A stretch of 64,000 nt of DNA, taken from NCBI GenBank assembly GCA_027452245.1, contig DAIDGW010000161.1:1-64000 (forward strand). The letters are read 5' to 3'. The first letter of the stretch is position 1; each line of letters begins with the position of its first letter. Under the pieces are notes generated by a model, which was given only the letters and a program-made list of their open reading frames with translations, did no database searches and was not told the origin of the DNA. This DNA is from Acidobacteriaceae bacterium (GTDB lineage: Bacteria > Acidobacteriota > Terriglobia > Terriglobales > Acidobacteriaceae). The translations under genes were made by a program, and so were the position numbers. Below, one piece after another: positions 43,365 through 52,170 of the stretch.

Positions 43365-44177
43365 CTACCGGGTCGCCCCCACCGGATGGGCGGCAACCGT
43401 CTTCGCCCCTGGGCGCAGCCACCAGATAATCCCCCCAGCCAGCACCAGCCCGATGGAGATCAGTTGCGTGCCCGACATGGCGCCGCCGAATACGGACCCG
43501 CGGCCGGGATCATCGCGAATGAACTCCAACAGGAAGCGCGCTATACCATAGATAAACATAAATGCGCCGATAATCTGCCCGTCGAACTTGCGCCTTTTCA
43601 GCAGCCACATCAGGAAGAAGAAGTTCGCCAGTTCCACCGCGGATTCGAACAGCTGGGTCGGCTGCAGCGGGATGTTCAACGGCGTTCCGGTAATGTCATG
43701 CGCCAGCGGATTGGTGAATGTGACACCCCACCAATGATGAGTTTCTTTTCCGTAGCAGCATCCTGCGGCAAAACAGCCGACGCGACCAATGGCGTGCCCC
43801 AGGGCCAGTCCGGGAGCAAAGGCGTCGCATGTTCCCAGGGCAGGCATGTGGTGCTTGTGGACATACCAGGCTGCCACGGCGAAAGCGGCCAGCAGGCCGC
43901 CGGAGAAGACCCCTCCCGCCTGAAGCGTCGCCAGGCTGAAGATCTCGCTGGGATGGGCAGCATACGTGCCCCAATCATTGATGATGTAAAGGATCTTAGC
44001 GCCGATGATGCCGCCCAGTACGACAAGAATGCCCAGGTTCCATGCGTTTTCTTCGTCGATGCCGATGCGTTTGGAGTTGGAGACGCTGACCCAGAGGCCG
44101 ATCAATACGCCCATTGCGACCAGAAATCCGTAGGTCGGAAGAAAGAAATGCCCAAAATGTACGAGTTGGGGAAACAC
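43365..44177 (-). CDS. lgt: Prolipoprotein diacylglyceryl transferase
   Basis: A multi-pass membrane protein of 270 aa if started at GTG 44177, where homologues begin (MFPQLVHFGHFFLPTYG). The open frame is longer (to 44282) but without a ribosome site; ATG 44267 is another option. Conserved features: FLPTYGFLVAMGVLIGLW, GLALGHAIGRVGCFAAGCCYGK, PTQLFESAVEL and EFIRDDPGRGSVFGG. The Lgt signature is a variant (GRVGCFAAG rather than GRxGNFxNxE). It transfers a diacylglyceryl group to the lipobox Cys of preprolipoproteins. Confidence 0.88.
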   Translation of the reverse strand: MFPQLVHFGHFFLPTYGFLVAMGVLIGLWVSVSNSKRIGIDEENAWNLGILVVLGGIIGAKILYIINDWGTYAAHPSEIFSLATLQAGGVFSGGLLAAFAVAAWYVHKHHMPALGTCDAFAPGLALGHAIGRVGCFAAGCCYGKETHHWWGVTFTNPLAHDITGTPLNIPLQPTQLFESAVELANFFFLMWLLKRRKFDGQIIGAFMFIYGIARFLLEFIRDDPGRGSVFGGAMSGTQLISIGLVLAGGIIWWLRPGAKTVAAHPVGATR

Positions 44178-44681
44178 TGTATTTTTAGATGCGGGGAGCG
44201 AGAGAATCGCTTCTTGGAACAGTCTAGCAGGAAAGAACGCCTGCCGTGAGGCGAGCGTAAAAGACATCCATTGAAAGAGCAAAAAACTGAGAATAAAGCC
44301 GACCCACTGTGCCGTGTGACGGGCCGAGAATGAACCCGTCGGTAGACGTTGGGAACCCGCCGAGACCCTTTAGGCATCTCCGCTTGGCGGAGCGTCGCTC
44401 ACCGGATCCTAGTTCGAGTCGAGCCCCCGTTCATTCTGCATTGGTTCAAATTTCGGTTACCGCCATCACCAACCCCGCAGGCCGGCTTTCAATTCGGATG
44501 CTAGGCAAATTCCCGAGAATTGGCAAGCGGCAGACCATAAAAAGATGGCAGAACGCTTGCAACGAAAGTAATCGGTCCATCGCAGTTCCCGCTTGCAAAC
44601 TACAGATGTCTGGCGGATATGGGCTCCCGAAGCATCGTCCTTCAATCTCTTTGCTCACTCGCTATTTCGGCGGCGGCTTAC
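44178..44681 (-). other. 504-base gap upstream of lgt without a supported gene
   Basis: The 70-aa minus-strand frame at 44446-44658 has no ribosome site and no recognisable motif. A hairpin CTCCGC-TTG-GCGGAG lies at 44378-44392. A T-loop-like word at about 44418 does not form a tRNA. The lgt and GIDE genes are both minus, so this DNA probably holds the lgt promoter. Confidence 0.45.
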
Positions 44682-45806
44682 TCACAAGTGCACGATGTTC
44701 AGGAGCACATACAAGCTTAGGAGCACGAGAGCGGGACCACCGAAAATCATCAGCATCGACTTCCATCCCAGGGACTGCACCACTTCCCGCTGGCTACGCC
44801 AGGAAATCATGAATGTGGGATTGTTCGTTCCCTTCATCAGTACCGTTGCAGGATGAGCGTCAAAGCCCTTGCCGGATCCGTCGTGCGACGCCGGATTCCC
44901 TCCCGCACCGGAAGCGGCTTGCGGTGTGATGCTGACCGGAGCCAGGGTGCTGCCGAGACCGGCCGCGCTCCAAGCCGCTGGATTCGAGATTCCTGCCCTC
45001 AACAGAGCGGACGCAATCTTCTGCTGCTGCGCCGGATCCGCCGTATTCATTTTCGCCGCAGGCGTCGGCAATACGCTGACTGGCTGGCCAACCAGCACAT
45101 CGTCATTCGTCGAGGAATCTGTCATTTTGCCCATGAGGTTCTGGGCGGCAATCGAAATGCGCTGCAGCGGCGCTGTCCCACTCAGGTTGTGCTCATTATC
45201 GAAGATGGGGACCGGAGTGACTTCAAGTCCGGGATTTTCCGCCAGCGTTCCCACGATGAACAGCGCATTCTTCGGCTTGATGCAATACTCCTCGACCTTG
45301 ATCTTGTTGTCGGTTGCAATTCCGTGACGGCCCAGAAAATCGCGCACTGTCTCGGGCGTGGAGTCGAGCGTACTAAACATCGAATTGCTGAATTCCTGAT
45401 GGAAGTCGCAGTGGAGATCCAGGTCTGCTCCGCGCGGGCTGATGAGCACCGTACCGGTGTTGTCGTCCACAAAAAATGGCACGTGCGCGCACTCCGACGC
45501 GATCTTCACCCATTCACTATTCTTCCCCCCCCGCTTGTACTCCCAGACCATGGTTCGATAGAAATGCGACTCGCGCCGCGTGATCGGCGCCGTAATTGTG
45601 TAGGGTCCAACGGCTAGGCCGCTGATTTCTACCATGCCCATGGAAGCGCTGCGGATCTTAGAGAACGGAGTATCCATGATCAGCCGACGCCTTTGCAGCA
45701 GCCGGAATCCGTAAAAGAACAGGAAAATCCCCGCGCCGATTCCGACCGCACACCAGAGGATCAACCCGTTATTGTTGGGGGTGCGAATTAGCAGCGCAAT
45801 GTGCAT
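44682..45806 (-). CDS. GIDE-domain membrane protein
   Basis: A 374-aa protein from ATG 45806 (MHIALLIRTPNNNG); GTG 45821 is an alternative. A transmembrane segment (GLILWCAVGIGAGIFLFFYGF) is followed by a domain (DTPFSKIRSASMGMVEISG, HFYRTMVWEYKRGG, VPFFVDDNTGTVLISPRGADL) like the GIDE (MUL1/MAPL) region of eukaryotic mitochondrial E3 ligases. A Pro/Ala-rich linker leads to a C-terminal hydrophobic segment. There is no RING finger, so no ligase role is claimed. Downstream of mreD, same strand. Function unknown. Confidence 0.7.
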   Translation of the reverse strand: MHIALLIRTPNNNGLILWCAVGIGAGIFLFFYGFRLLQRRRLIMDTPFSKIRSASMGMVEISGLAVGPYTITAPITRRESHFYRTMVWEYKRGGKNSEWVKIASECAHVPFFVDDNTGTVLISPRGADLDLHCDFHQEFSNSMFSTLDSTPETVRDFLGRHGIATDNKIKVEEYCIKPKNALFIVGTLAENPGLEVTPVPIFDNEHNLSGTAPLQRISIAAQNLMGKMTDSSTNDDVLVGQPVSVLPTPAAKMNTADPAQQQKIASALLRAGISNPAAWSAAGLGSTLAPVSITPQAASGAGGNPASHDGSGKGFDAHPATVLMKGTNNPTFMISWRSQREVVQSLGWKSMLMIFGGPALVLLSLYVLLNIVHL

Positions 45807-45919
45807 GCAGACTTGTGCCACTGGAGCGACGCCGCTCCGGATGGCTTCAGGCTAACGAACGCACTGCGCAGCCGCAGCTTACGTTAGTAATGAGTTGGGC
45901 GTCGTGTCTGAGCCGCGGC

Positions 45920-46438
45920 TTAGGTTCGCTGCTTGAATTTGTCGAGGACGAAATAGAGGAAAATGCCCAAAGCGGCGTTGGCAAGACCAGCGACCAGGCC
46001 CCGACTCCAACTCCAGGTCAGAGTGAGATTTACCATGCCGCGGGCGACCGCGAAATACACAGCAGAATGAACCAGGTAAAAGCCGAACGTGATCAAAAAG
46101 CGTGCCCCGGTATTTTCAACATCCAGTCTCGATCCCAAAGAGGAAGCGCCGTATCCCACAACGGTCTTGGCGATGCCATAGACACCGATGGGATATCCGC
46201 CGAGACAGTCCTGAAAGAGTCCAATCGCCGCGCCGGTTAACAAGCCCGCAATCGGATTGCGCCGCGCCATGGCAAAGAAGATCGTGACCAGCAGCGGCAA
46301 GTCGAATATCGAGAAGAATGGGAAGTGCCGTGGTAAGAAAGCTTGCAAGAAGATCGCCAGCAGCGGCACTCCGATGGTGACCGGGATACTGAACCGGTAG
46401 ACCTCGATCTGCTCTCCAGATGTGTAAGTGATGGGCAC
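45920..46438 (-). CDS. mreD: Rod shape-determining protein MreD
   Basis: A 172-aa protein. GTG 46438 begins MPITYTSGEQIEVYRFSIPV directly after the mreC stop (46440); longer open frame overlaps mreC. Five to six hydrophobic segments, with FFAMARRNPIAGLLTGAAIGLFQD and GARFLITFGFYLVHSAVYFAVARG. MreD helps link MreB filaments with peptidoglycan synthesis. Place and topology fit well; sequence is poorly conserved. A short inverted repeat (CTAACG at 45852, CGTTAG at 45882) lies between mreD and the GIDE gene. Confidence 0.82.
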   Translation of the reverse strand: MPITYTSGEQIEVYRFSIPVTIGVPLLAIFLQAFLPRHFPFFSIFDLPLLVTIFFAMARRNPIAGLLTGAAIGLFQDCLGGYPIGVYGIAKTVVGYGASSLGSRLDVENTGARFLITFGFYLVHSAVYFAVARGMVNLTLTWSWSRGLVAGLANAALGIFLYFVLDKFKQRT

Positions 46439-46439
46439 G

Positions 46440-47729
46440 CTAGTGAGTCTCGTTCGAAGTTTGCGGCGGACTGGCAGGCTTGGGTTGGATAGACGAATTC
46501 TGGGCAACGCGCCCAGCCTGCCCCTTGGCCGGCGCCGCGGCAGGAATTCCTTGTTTGGTCGTTGGCTTCTGGCCCGGCTTTACAGCGGGAGGAGAGTTCG
46601 CGTCTGTTACGTGAGGCGGTGTACCCGCAGCCGAGGGCGGCGTGGTCGTCTTTACAGAAGGCGTACCGGTCACGGGCTGGGTAGCTGCCGGCGTTCCCGT
46701 GGCCGATTTGGGCTGTAGCGTTGATCCAGGCGTAGTTTGCGTGCCCGCAGCGGTTTTGGGCTGCACCGGCGCTGTGTTGGACACGGCTGATGCAGGGACG
46801 GAAGAAATCGGAGTCGCAGGCGGAGCGTCAGGCACCGAAGGCAGACGCTGCGCCAGGATGTCGGCAGCGCGCGTGTGTTGACCTTCGTCTGCTACAGCTT
46901 GCCGATCCTGCTTCTGGGTGACGACCAGCACTTCTTCCAACCGGCTGAGGTCAGCATACGGCTTCACCCGAATATCGAGGAAGGTCTCTTTTCCGTTCTT
47001 CACTTGTGAGACAGTTCCTACGGGCAAGCCCTTGGGAAAGATGCGGTCTCCGCCGCTGGTTAGCACGGTTTCGCCCGGCTTGACGTCCTCGTCGCTCATG
47101 ATGTGCTCAAGGATCACCTGGCCGTTGGCGGTGCCACGCAAGCCGCCCTGCAACCGCGATTTTTCCAGGATCACGCCCACCCCGCTGCTCTGGTCATTGA
47201 TGAGCAGGACCAGCGAGGTCGAAGGATAGACGCGCAGGATTTTCCCGACGATGCCATTGGCGGTGATGACGGCCATGTCGGGGGCAAGGCCCTGGTCCGA
47301 GCCTTTGTCGATGTATACGGCGCGCGAAAGATCGCTGCCGCTGGAACCAATTACCTGGGCCGCTACGGTCTTGGCGACGACCTGTTCTTTGAACGAAAGC
47401 AGCGACTGCAACCTGCGAGCCTGCGCGGCGTCTTCGCTCAACCGGACCTCCTGCAGCCGCATCTGTTCGATCTGCTTCTCAAGATCACGATTTTCCGCTC
47501 GCACGCCGCGAAGGTAGACGTAGTTGTGCCAGATACCGCTGACACCCTCCTGAAGGGAAACCAGTCCGCGCTCAAAGGGTGTGATCGCATCGACAGCCCA
47601 TATGCGGATCAGGCGGGTATTTTCCGAGTCGTTGCCGCGTTTGACCTGCACCGCCAATCCCAGCACCTGCAGGAACAACACTCCTACCAGAATGATGAGG
47701 TTGCGGTAGCGGCCGAGAACAGATTCCAT
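46440..47729 (-). CDS. mreC: Rod shape-determining protein MreC
   Basis: A 429-aa protein with an N-terminal membrane helix (LIILVGVLFLQVLGLAVQV), a coiled coil (residues about 60-100, RDLEKQIEQMRLQEV) and a beta domain with VIGSSGSDLSRAVYIDKGSDQGLAPDMAVITANGIVGKIL and LINDQSSGVGVIL. A long Pro/Thr/Ala-rich C-terminal tail of about 140 residues is unusual for MreC. The protein is part of the periplasmic elongasome scaffold. It lies between mreB and mreD in the standard order. Confidence 0.9.
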   Translation of the reverse strand: MESVLGRYRNLIILVGVLFLQVLGLAVQVKRGNDSENTRLIRIWAVDAITPFERGLVSLQEGVSGIWHNYVYLRGVRAENRDLEKQIEQMRLQEVRLSEDAAQARRLQSLLSFKEQVVAKTVAAQVIGSSGSDLSRAVYIDKGSDQGLAPDMAVITANGIVGKILRVYPSTSLVLLINDQSSGVGVILEKSRLQGGLRGTANGQVILEHIMSDEDVKPGETVLTSGGDRIFPKGLPVGTVSQVKNGKETFLDIRVKPYADLSRLEEVLVVTQKQDRQAVADEGQHTRAADILAQRLPSVPDAPPATPISSVPASAVSNTAPVQPKTAAGTQTTPGSTLQPKSATGTPAATQPVTGTPSVKTTTPPSAAGTPPHVTDANSPPAVKPGQKPTTKQGIPAAAPAKGQAGRVAQNSSIQPKPASPPQTSNETH

Positions 47730-47784
47730 ACAGTCCCGAGTCGCGAGTGATGAGCCCCGAGTTTACGCGACTCAGGACTCGCAG

Positions 47785-48849
47785 CTATTCAATCGATATT
47801 TTCCGGAGCAGCTTAAAGTCGCTCAGCATTTTCCCCGTGCCCAGCACTACGCTGCACAGCGGATCGTCAGCGATGGATACCGGCAGGCCGGTTTCTTCCC
47901 GGATGCGCTTGTCCAGATTCTTCAACAGCGCCCCGCCTCCCGTCAAAACGATACCGCGGTCGCTGATGTCGGCGGACAGCTCCGGTGGCGTACGTTCGAG
48001 GGCGACGCGAATCGCATTCATGATTGTGGAAACACATTCGCTCAAGGCTTCGCGAATTTCGCCGTCATCGACGGTGATCGTCTTGGGCACACCTTCGATC
48101 AGGTTCCGACCTTTAATCTCCATCGTCATCGGCTTATCAAGTTGATGGGCCGAACCGATTTCCATTTTGATCTGCTCGGCCGTGCGTTCGCCGATCAGCA
48201 GATTATATTTCCGCTTCAGGTAGTTCATGACGGCTTCGTCCATCTGGTTACCGGCCATTCGAACCGACCGCGAATAGACGATGCCACTCAAGGAAATCAC
48301 CGCAATGTCGGTAGTCCCGCCGCCGATGTCGACGACCATGTTGCCGCTTGGTTCCGTGATGGGAAGACCCGCACCGATCGCGGCCACCATGGCCTGCTCG
48401 ACCAAGTGCACCTCGCTGGCCTTGGCGCGATAGGCCGAATCCATGACGGCGCGCTTTTCCACCTGCGTGATCTCGGAAGGCACGCCAATGACGATACGGG
48501 GATGCACCAGCATCTTCCGGTTGTGCGCCTTCTGAATGAAGTAGTTGAGCATCTTTTCGGTGACCTTAAAATCGGCGATCACGCCGTCCTTCATCGGCTT
48601 GATGGCGACAATGTTGCCGGGCGTGCGGCCCAGCATCTCCTTCGCCTCTTTGCCCACGGCTTCAACCTCGCCCGTGTTTTTGTTGATGGCGACAATCGAC
48701 GGCTCATTGACGACGATGCCCTTGCCGCGCGCATACACCAGCGTGTTGGCGGTGCCGAGGTCAATCGCAAGGTCGCTGGAAAAGATGCTGAACAGCGACC
48801 GCAGATTGTGATTGCGCGCCGCGCCTGTATGAAATCCGTTGCTTGACAT
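47785..48849 (-). CDS. mreB: Rod shape-determining protein MreB
   Basis: A 354-aa actin-like ATPase. DLGTANTLVYARGKGIVVNEPS, DIGGGTTDIAVISLSGIV, GIVLTGGGALLKNLD and PVSIADDPLCSVVLGTGK are the phosphate and adenosine motifs. Membrane-associated MreB filaments direct lateral wall growth. A short hydrophobic N-terminus (LRSLFSIFSSD) may aid membrane contact. It is the first gene of the mreBCD group, followed by mreC after 55 bases with repeated GAGTC words. Confidence 0.95.
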   Translation of the reverse strand: MSSNGFHTGAARNHNLRSLFSIFSSDLAIDLGTANTLVYARGKGIVVNEPSIVAINKNTGEVEAVGKEAKEMLGRTPGNIVAIKPMKDGVIADFKVTEKMLNYFIQKAHNRKMLVHPRIVIGVPSEITQVEKRAVMDSAYRAKASEVHLVEQAMVAAIGAGLPITEPSGNMVVDIGGGTTDIAVISLSGIVYSRSVRMAGNQMDEAVMNYLKRKYNLLIGERTAEQIKMEIGSAHQLDKPMTMEIKGRNLIEGVPKTITVDDGEIREALSECVSTIMNAIRVALERTPPELSADISDRGIVLTGGGALLKNLDKRIREETGLPVSIADDPLCSVVLGTGKMLSDFKLLRKISIE

Positions 48850-48990
48850 GACGAAATTTCCCGCGTCTTTCGTGAACTACACTGTCCCGGGAGGTCCCGG
48901 AAATTCCTTGCGGGCTGCTGCCAGCCCTGATTCTACGTGCTTACCTGCAAATCGGTCGTTACCGAAAGTTCCTGCCCGAACAGTCTTCGA

Positions 48991-50277
48991 CTACTGGATA
49001 ATGATCTTCTTCTGCTGCGTATTGACTCCGCCCTGTGCCGTCTGCGCCGTCACCGTTATCACCGATTCGCCGGGCGGCAGCGGCGGCGTGAAGTAATGAA
49101 AGGTGCCGTCGGCAGCGATGATCGGCACTTCCCTGCCATTCACCATTACTCGCGCCCCGGTTGCAGTCTTTCCCGTGACCTCGATGACGTGACCATGCTG
49201 GATGAACGGATCCAAGTCGAGACTAATCTGGTCCATCTGCTTGGTGCGGGGGATGATCGTGAAGCGGTTCTTCTCGCTTTCCACCGATTCTTTCCCGCTG
49301 GTGTCGTAAGACTGCACCTCCCAGTAATAGGCGCCCTCGCCTAAACTGGTCACGGTTACATCTGCTGTGTTGATTTTCTTGTCTACCAGTGTAGAAGAAA
49401 AGTACGGATTGCGGGAAATTCTGAGGCGGTAACCAACTGCATTCGTCATCGGCGTCCAGGCAAATTCCACATCTTTCGTGTCGGAGCCTGCGGTGAACAA
49501 AGGAGCCATGTTAGCCGGAGAGATCGGAGTCGGAGGCCCAATTTCCTTCGCCTTCTCCATATGGGTCTCCTGCGATTGGAAACTCACCTTTTCCCAGTCA
49601 GCCAGACGAACGGTCTCACCGTTCCGCGTGACTTCGCCGCTGCCTTTCTTCAGCAAAATCTCGTGCTCATCGGATTTCGGATCGTTATGCACTTGCGCCG
49701 CCGATTGCGGTGACAGTGAGGCCGTAGCTCCAGCAACGATGACTTGCGATTTTGAACCCTGGCTGAAGGTCGCGGTCGAGAGATCGACTGTTCCGGTGCT
49801 CACGGCGACGGCTACGTTGGTTTGTTGCTGATCGTTCGCCGAGTTCTCTTCAATCACAATCAGCGAATCCTGCTTCACCGTGTAGCTGGTTCCATCATTG
49901 AAAACAACCTTGGCCATGCCTTCCGAGCCAGTTTGGACGACATCTCCCTTTTCCAGCGGAACGTTATAGTCGGCATTGACCCAACTGTTGCTGTTCCCTT
50001 TCTTCACTCTTACGGTTCCGTCCAGTGCCGTGAAGTGGGCCTGTTGAGCCGTCACCGTACCCGATCCTACGGGAGACGAGATACCCGCCACGCGCTCCAG
50101 AATCTTTCGCGCCGCTCCATCCGCTGCGTTCACTGTGGTTTGCGTGAACTGCGGAAAGGCCGCTTTCATGGCAATAAACATGATTGCCAGAACCGCGAGA
50201 ATCATCAGGAACACGCTGCGATACGTGACCGTTTTCCAGCGGATCTGAATTCCCGGTTTCGTGTTGGCAGAGGACAC
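48991..50277 (-). CDS. FecR-domain protein with fibronectin-like C-terminus
   Basis: A 428-aa protein with an N-terminal membrane segment (VFLMILAVLAIMFIAM) and a FecR-type domain (ALDGTVRVKKGNSN, LEKGDVVQTGSEGMAKVVFNDGTSYTVKQDSLIVIEE). Beta-rich C-terminal modules follow (FAWTPMTNAVGYRLRISRNPYF, YYWEVQSYDTSG). FecR domains transmit signals to sigma factors in some bacteria or form scaffolds. No sigma gene is adjacent, so a structural or surface role is also possible. Located between mreB and the double-zinc-ribbon gene. Confidence 0.75.
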   Translation of the reverse strand: MSSANTKPGIQIRWKTVTYRSVFLMILAVLAIMFIAMKAAFPQFTQTTVNAADGAARKILERVAGISSPVGSGTVTAQQAHFTALDGTVRVKKGNSNSWVNADYNVPLEKGDVVQTGSEGMAKVVFNDGTSYTVKQDSLIVIEENSANDQQQTNVAVAVSTGTVDLSTATFSQGSKSQVIVAGATASLSPQSAAQVHNDPKSDEHEILLKKGSGEVTRNGETVRLADWEKVSFQSQETHMEKAKEIGPPTPISPANMAPLFTAGSDTKDVEFAWTPMTNAVGYRLRISRNPYFSSTLVDKKINTADVTVTSLGEGAYYWEVQSYDTSGKESVESEKNRFTIIPRTKQMDQISLDLDPFIQHGHVIEVTGKTATGARVMVNGREVPIIAADGTFHYFTPPLPPGESVITVTAQTAQGGVNTQQKKIIIQ

Positions 50278-50409
50278 GTGGAAGAAAACCTACAAAACCT
50301 AAGTGAATATCGGTTAAAAGTCACCGTATCACAAGCAAAACGACCAGCAGAACAGGTAATCAACTTGGGACGTTACCTTCGTGTGGTATCTCGTCGAGAA
50401 GAAGCAGGA

Positions 50410-51210
50410 TCAGAATCCGATCCAGTTCCACAAGCGGTCCTTCATCACGCGCAGCGACTCCGGCAACCAGCTCTTGTAACGCAGCAGCGCGCTGGCGTGC
50501 ACAACTTTGGCGGATTTTGAGGCATATCGATTATTGAATACCAGATAGTAAACACCGGCTCCAGAAGGCAGCTGCGCGTCAATCGTACCGGAGCCGACTC
50601 TGCCGCTCTCGTATATCGAACTCGTCGCATATCCGTTTTGCCAGACGGCAAAGGCCGACTCGGTCAGAACGTACATCTCAATCGTATTGTCCTTTTCCTT
50701 GCCATTCTTGGAACTCGTGACCTCGAAGTCGCCGACGACTGAGATATTGACCGAGCCTTCCGGCAGCGAAAACTTGTAGAACTGGAAATTGTGAGGCGCC
50801 ACGGAAAACGACTCTTCGAGGATGGACTGATCGTGCTTCCAGCCCACCGTCTCCTGGACTTGCAGGGCTATCGGATTCTCGCTGGTAACAGCCCATGCGA
50901 CGGCCGCCAGAAGGATCCCGGCGACAATCCACATCGCAAGCTGTGGATTTCGCCCCGGTCGACGCTTGCGTGTTCCCTGCGCCCCCGGAGGGATTCGCCG
51001 CGCGGCAAAGCTTGCGTTCGTAACGGCCTTTCCGCATTTCAGACAAAATTGGGAGTCTTCCGGCAGGATCGTCCCACAAGAGCGACAAGCATGAAGGGGG
51101 CTAGCCATTTCCGTAGTCGTGCGAATAATCGGCTCGCCGCACTGCGTGCAGTACTGTGAACCGCTGGGGATATCCGCGTGGCACTTCTCACAACATAAGA
51201 CGGGTGGCAT
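50410..51210 (-). CDS. Double zinc-ribbon membrane protein
   Basis: A 266-aa protein. Two zinc ribbons at the N-terminus (CCEKCHADIPSGSQYCTQCG and CRSCGTILPEDSQFCLKCG), a basic linker, one transmembrane helix (MWIVAGILLAAVAWAV), and a C-terminal globular domain with FYKFSLPEGSVNISVVGDFE. The domain order resembles other Acidobacterial zinc-ribbon membrane proteins. Function unknown. Confidence 0.75.
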   Translation of the reverse strand: MPPVLCCEKCHADIPSGSQYCTQCGEPIIRTTTEMASPLHACRSCGTILPEDSQFCLKCGKAVTNASFAARRIPPGAQGTRKRRPGRNPQLAMWIVAGILLAAVAWAVTSENPIALQVQETVGWKHDQSILEESFSVAPHNFQFYKFSLPEGSVNISVVGDFEVTSSKNGKEKDNTIEMYVLTESAFAVWQNGYATSSIYESGRVGSGTIDAQLPSGAGVYYLVFNNRYASKSAKVVHASALLRYKSWLPESLRVMKDRLWNWIGF

Positions 51211-51298
51211 ACCTGTTCGCAGCGACGCGAAAAGATACTAGCATGCGCCACGCGAAGCGGCACAGCGATAAACAGAGTTGCCGGAATCCCGGAAATCC

Positions 51299-51568
51299 CT
51301 AGGCAACGCGGGTTTCGACCGGCTTCTTGGGATGCGGCTCATCCCTCCGCCAGGAACGGAGATTCAGCCCATAGAGCACCATACAAAACACATTGGCTGG
51401 AATGAACCCAAGCTGCGAGGTCTTAAAGCCGATCACACACACGATCGCGCTGTTGATGCCGGCGATTACGAGCCCTACCCAGTACTTTCTTCCGATCAGG
51501 ACAGTCGAAACAACGGTCAACACGCACGACAGATAATCAAGACGGAACAGATAATCAGGACGGAACAC
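51299..51568 (-). CDS. Small multi-pass membrane protein
   Basis: An 89-aa product starting at GTG 51568 with hydrophobic segments (about 12-28, 29-48, 52-68). It loosely resembles short PnuC-like or hypothetical membrane proteins (GFIPANVFCMVLYGLNLRSW). The N-terminus FRPDYLFRLDYL is a duplicated hexapeptide caused by the repeat at 51531-51566. A GGAGG lies 13 bases upstream of the GTG, so the start is uncertain. Confidence 0.55.
   Translation of the reverse strand: MFRPDYLFRLDYLSCVLTVVSTVLIGRKYWVGLVIAGINSAIVCVIGFKTSQLGFIPANVFCMVLYGLNLRSWRRDEPHPKKPVETRVA
51531..51566 (-). repeat. 18-bp tandem repeat at the start of the membrane protein gene
   Basis: AGATAATCAAGACGGAAC (51531-51548) and AGATAATCAGGACGGAAC (51549-51566) differ in one base. 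On the minus strand they code for the duplicated FRPDYL/FRLDYL at the N-terminus. Confidence 0.75.
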
Positions 51569-51713
51569 GACGACAGCGGAGCCTCCGCCATATTATTAGC
51601 AGGGGTTGCGGTGAATGCCTGTGAGTCTTGCCCCATCGGGAGTCACGAAAGTAACTGCTCTTTTCATTTTGCTCTGCTCCACTCAGCTGTTATCCCAAGT
51701 CAGGAGTTCTGCG

Positions 51714-52127
51714 TTGAAAGTCTTCACCGAATATCTGAAATTTCATACAAAAGCGCATCGAGCCTATGTACACATTACGCCGCAGGTGGAGGAGATCGTC
51801 CGCCGCAGCGGAGTGAAGGAAGGGATGGTGCTCGTCTCCGCCATGCACATCACTGCCGGAATTTATGTCAATGACAATGAAACCGGCTTGATCGAGGACA
51901 TCGACAAGTGGCTGGAAGGACTTGCCCCCTTCCGCCAAGATTACAAGCATCACCAGACCGGCGAGGATAACGGCGATTCCCACCTGAAGGCGCTATTGAT
52001 TCACCACGAGGTGATCGTACCCATTACGGCCGGCAAGCTCGATTTCGGTACCTGGCAGCGCATCTTTTACGCCGAATTCGATGGCCAGCGGGACAAGCGC
52101 GTGATTGTGAAAGTAATGGGCGAATAA
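51714..52127 (+). CDS. YjbQ-family protein (secondary thiamine-phosphate synthase type)
   Basis: A 137-aa protein if started at TTG 51714, where AGGAG at 51702-51706 lies 7 bases upstream and the sequence begins at the family start ([12 protein letters not shown]); the open frame from 51615 adds a non-conserved extension. [41 protein letters not shown] and [38 protein letters not shown] are the YjbQ pattern. This family complements thiamine-phosphate synthesis in vivo in one report I recall; its true role is unsettled. thiE is 3 kb away on the other strand. Confidence 0.82.
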   Translation: MKVFTEYLKFHTKAHRAYVHITPQVEEIVRRSGVKEGMVLVSAMHITAGIYVNDNETGLIEDIDKWLEGLAPFRQDYKHHQTGEDNGDSHLKALLIHHEVIVPITAGKLDFGTWQRIFYAEFDGQRDKRVIVKVMGE

Positions 52128-52145
52128 GCGGCGCTGACATCCGCA

Positions 52146-52170
52146 GATGGCCGATTTTTAATCGGCCATC
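52146..52170. terminator. Hairpin overlapping the permease stop codon
   Basis: GATGGCCGAT (52146-52155), loop TTTTA, ATCGGCCATC (52161-52170), a 10-bp perfect stem. The permease stop codon (52158-52160, minus) lies in the loop and the last codons form one arm. It may end transcription from both sides. Confidence 0.5.

Noticed and set aside
43347-44249. 300-aa plus-strand open frame
   Set aside because: It is antisense to lgt, whose motifs are clear; the translated peptide has no family features.
44395-44435. tRNA-like T-loop word GTTCGAGTC
   Set aside because: The flanking bases CCTAG and CGAGC do not pair as a T stem and no other tRNA arm is visible.
44446-44658. 70-aa minus-strand frame upstream of lgt
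   Set aside because: No ribosome site, no homology-like motif and poor codon pattern.
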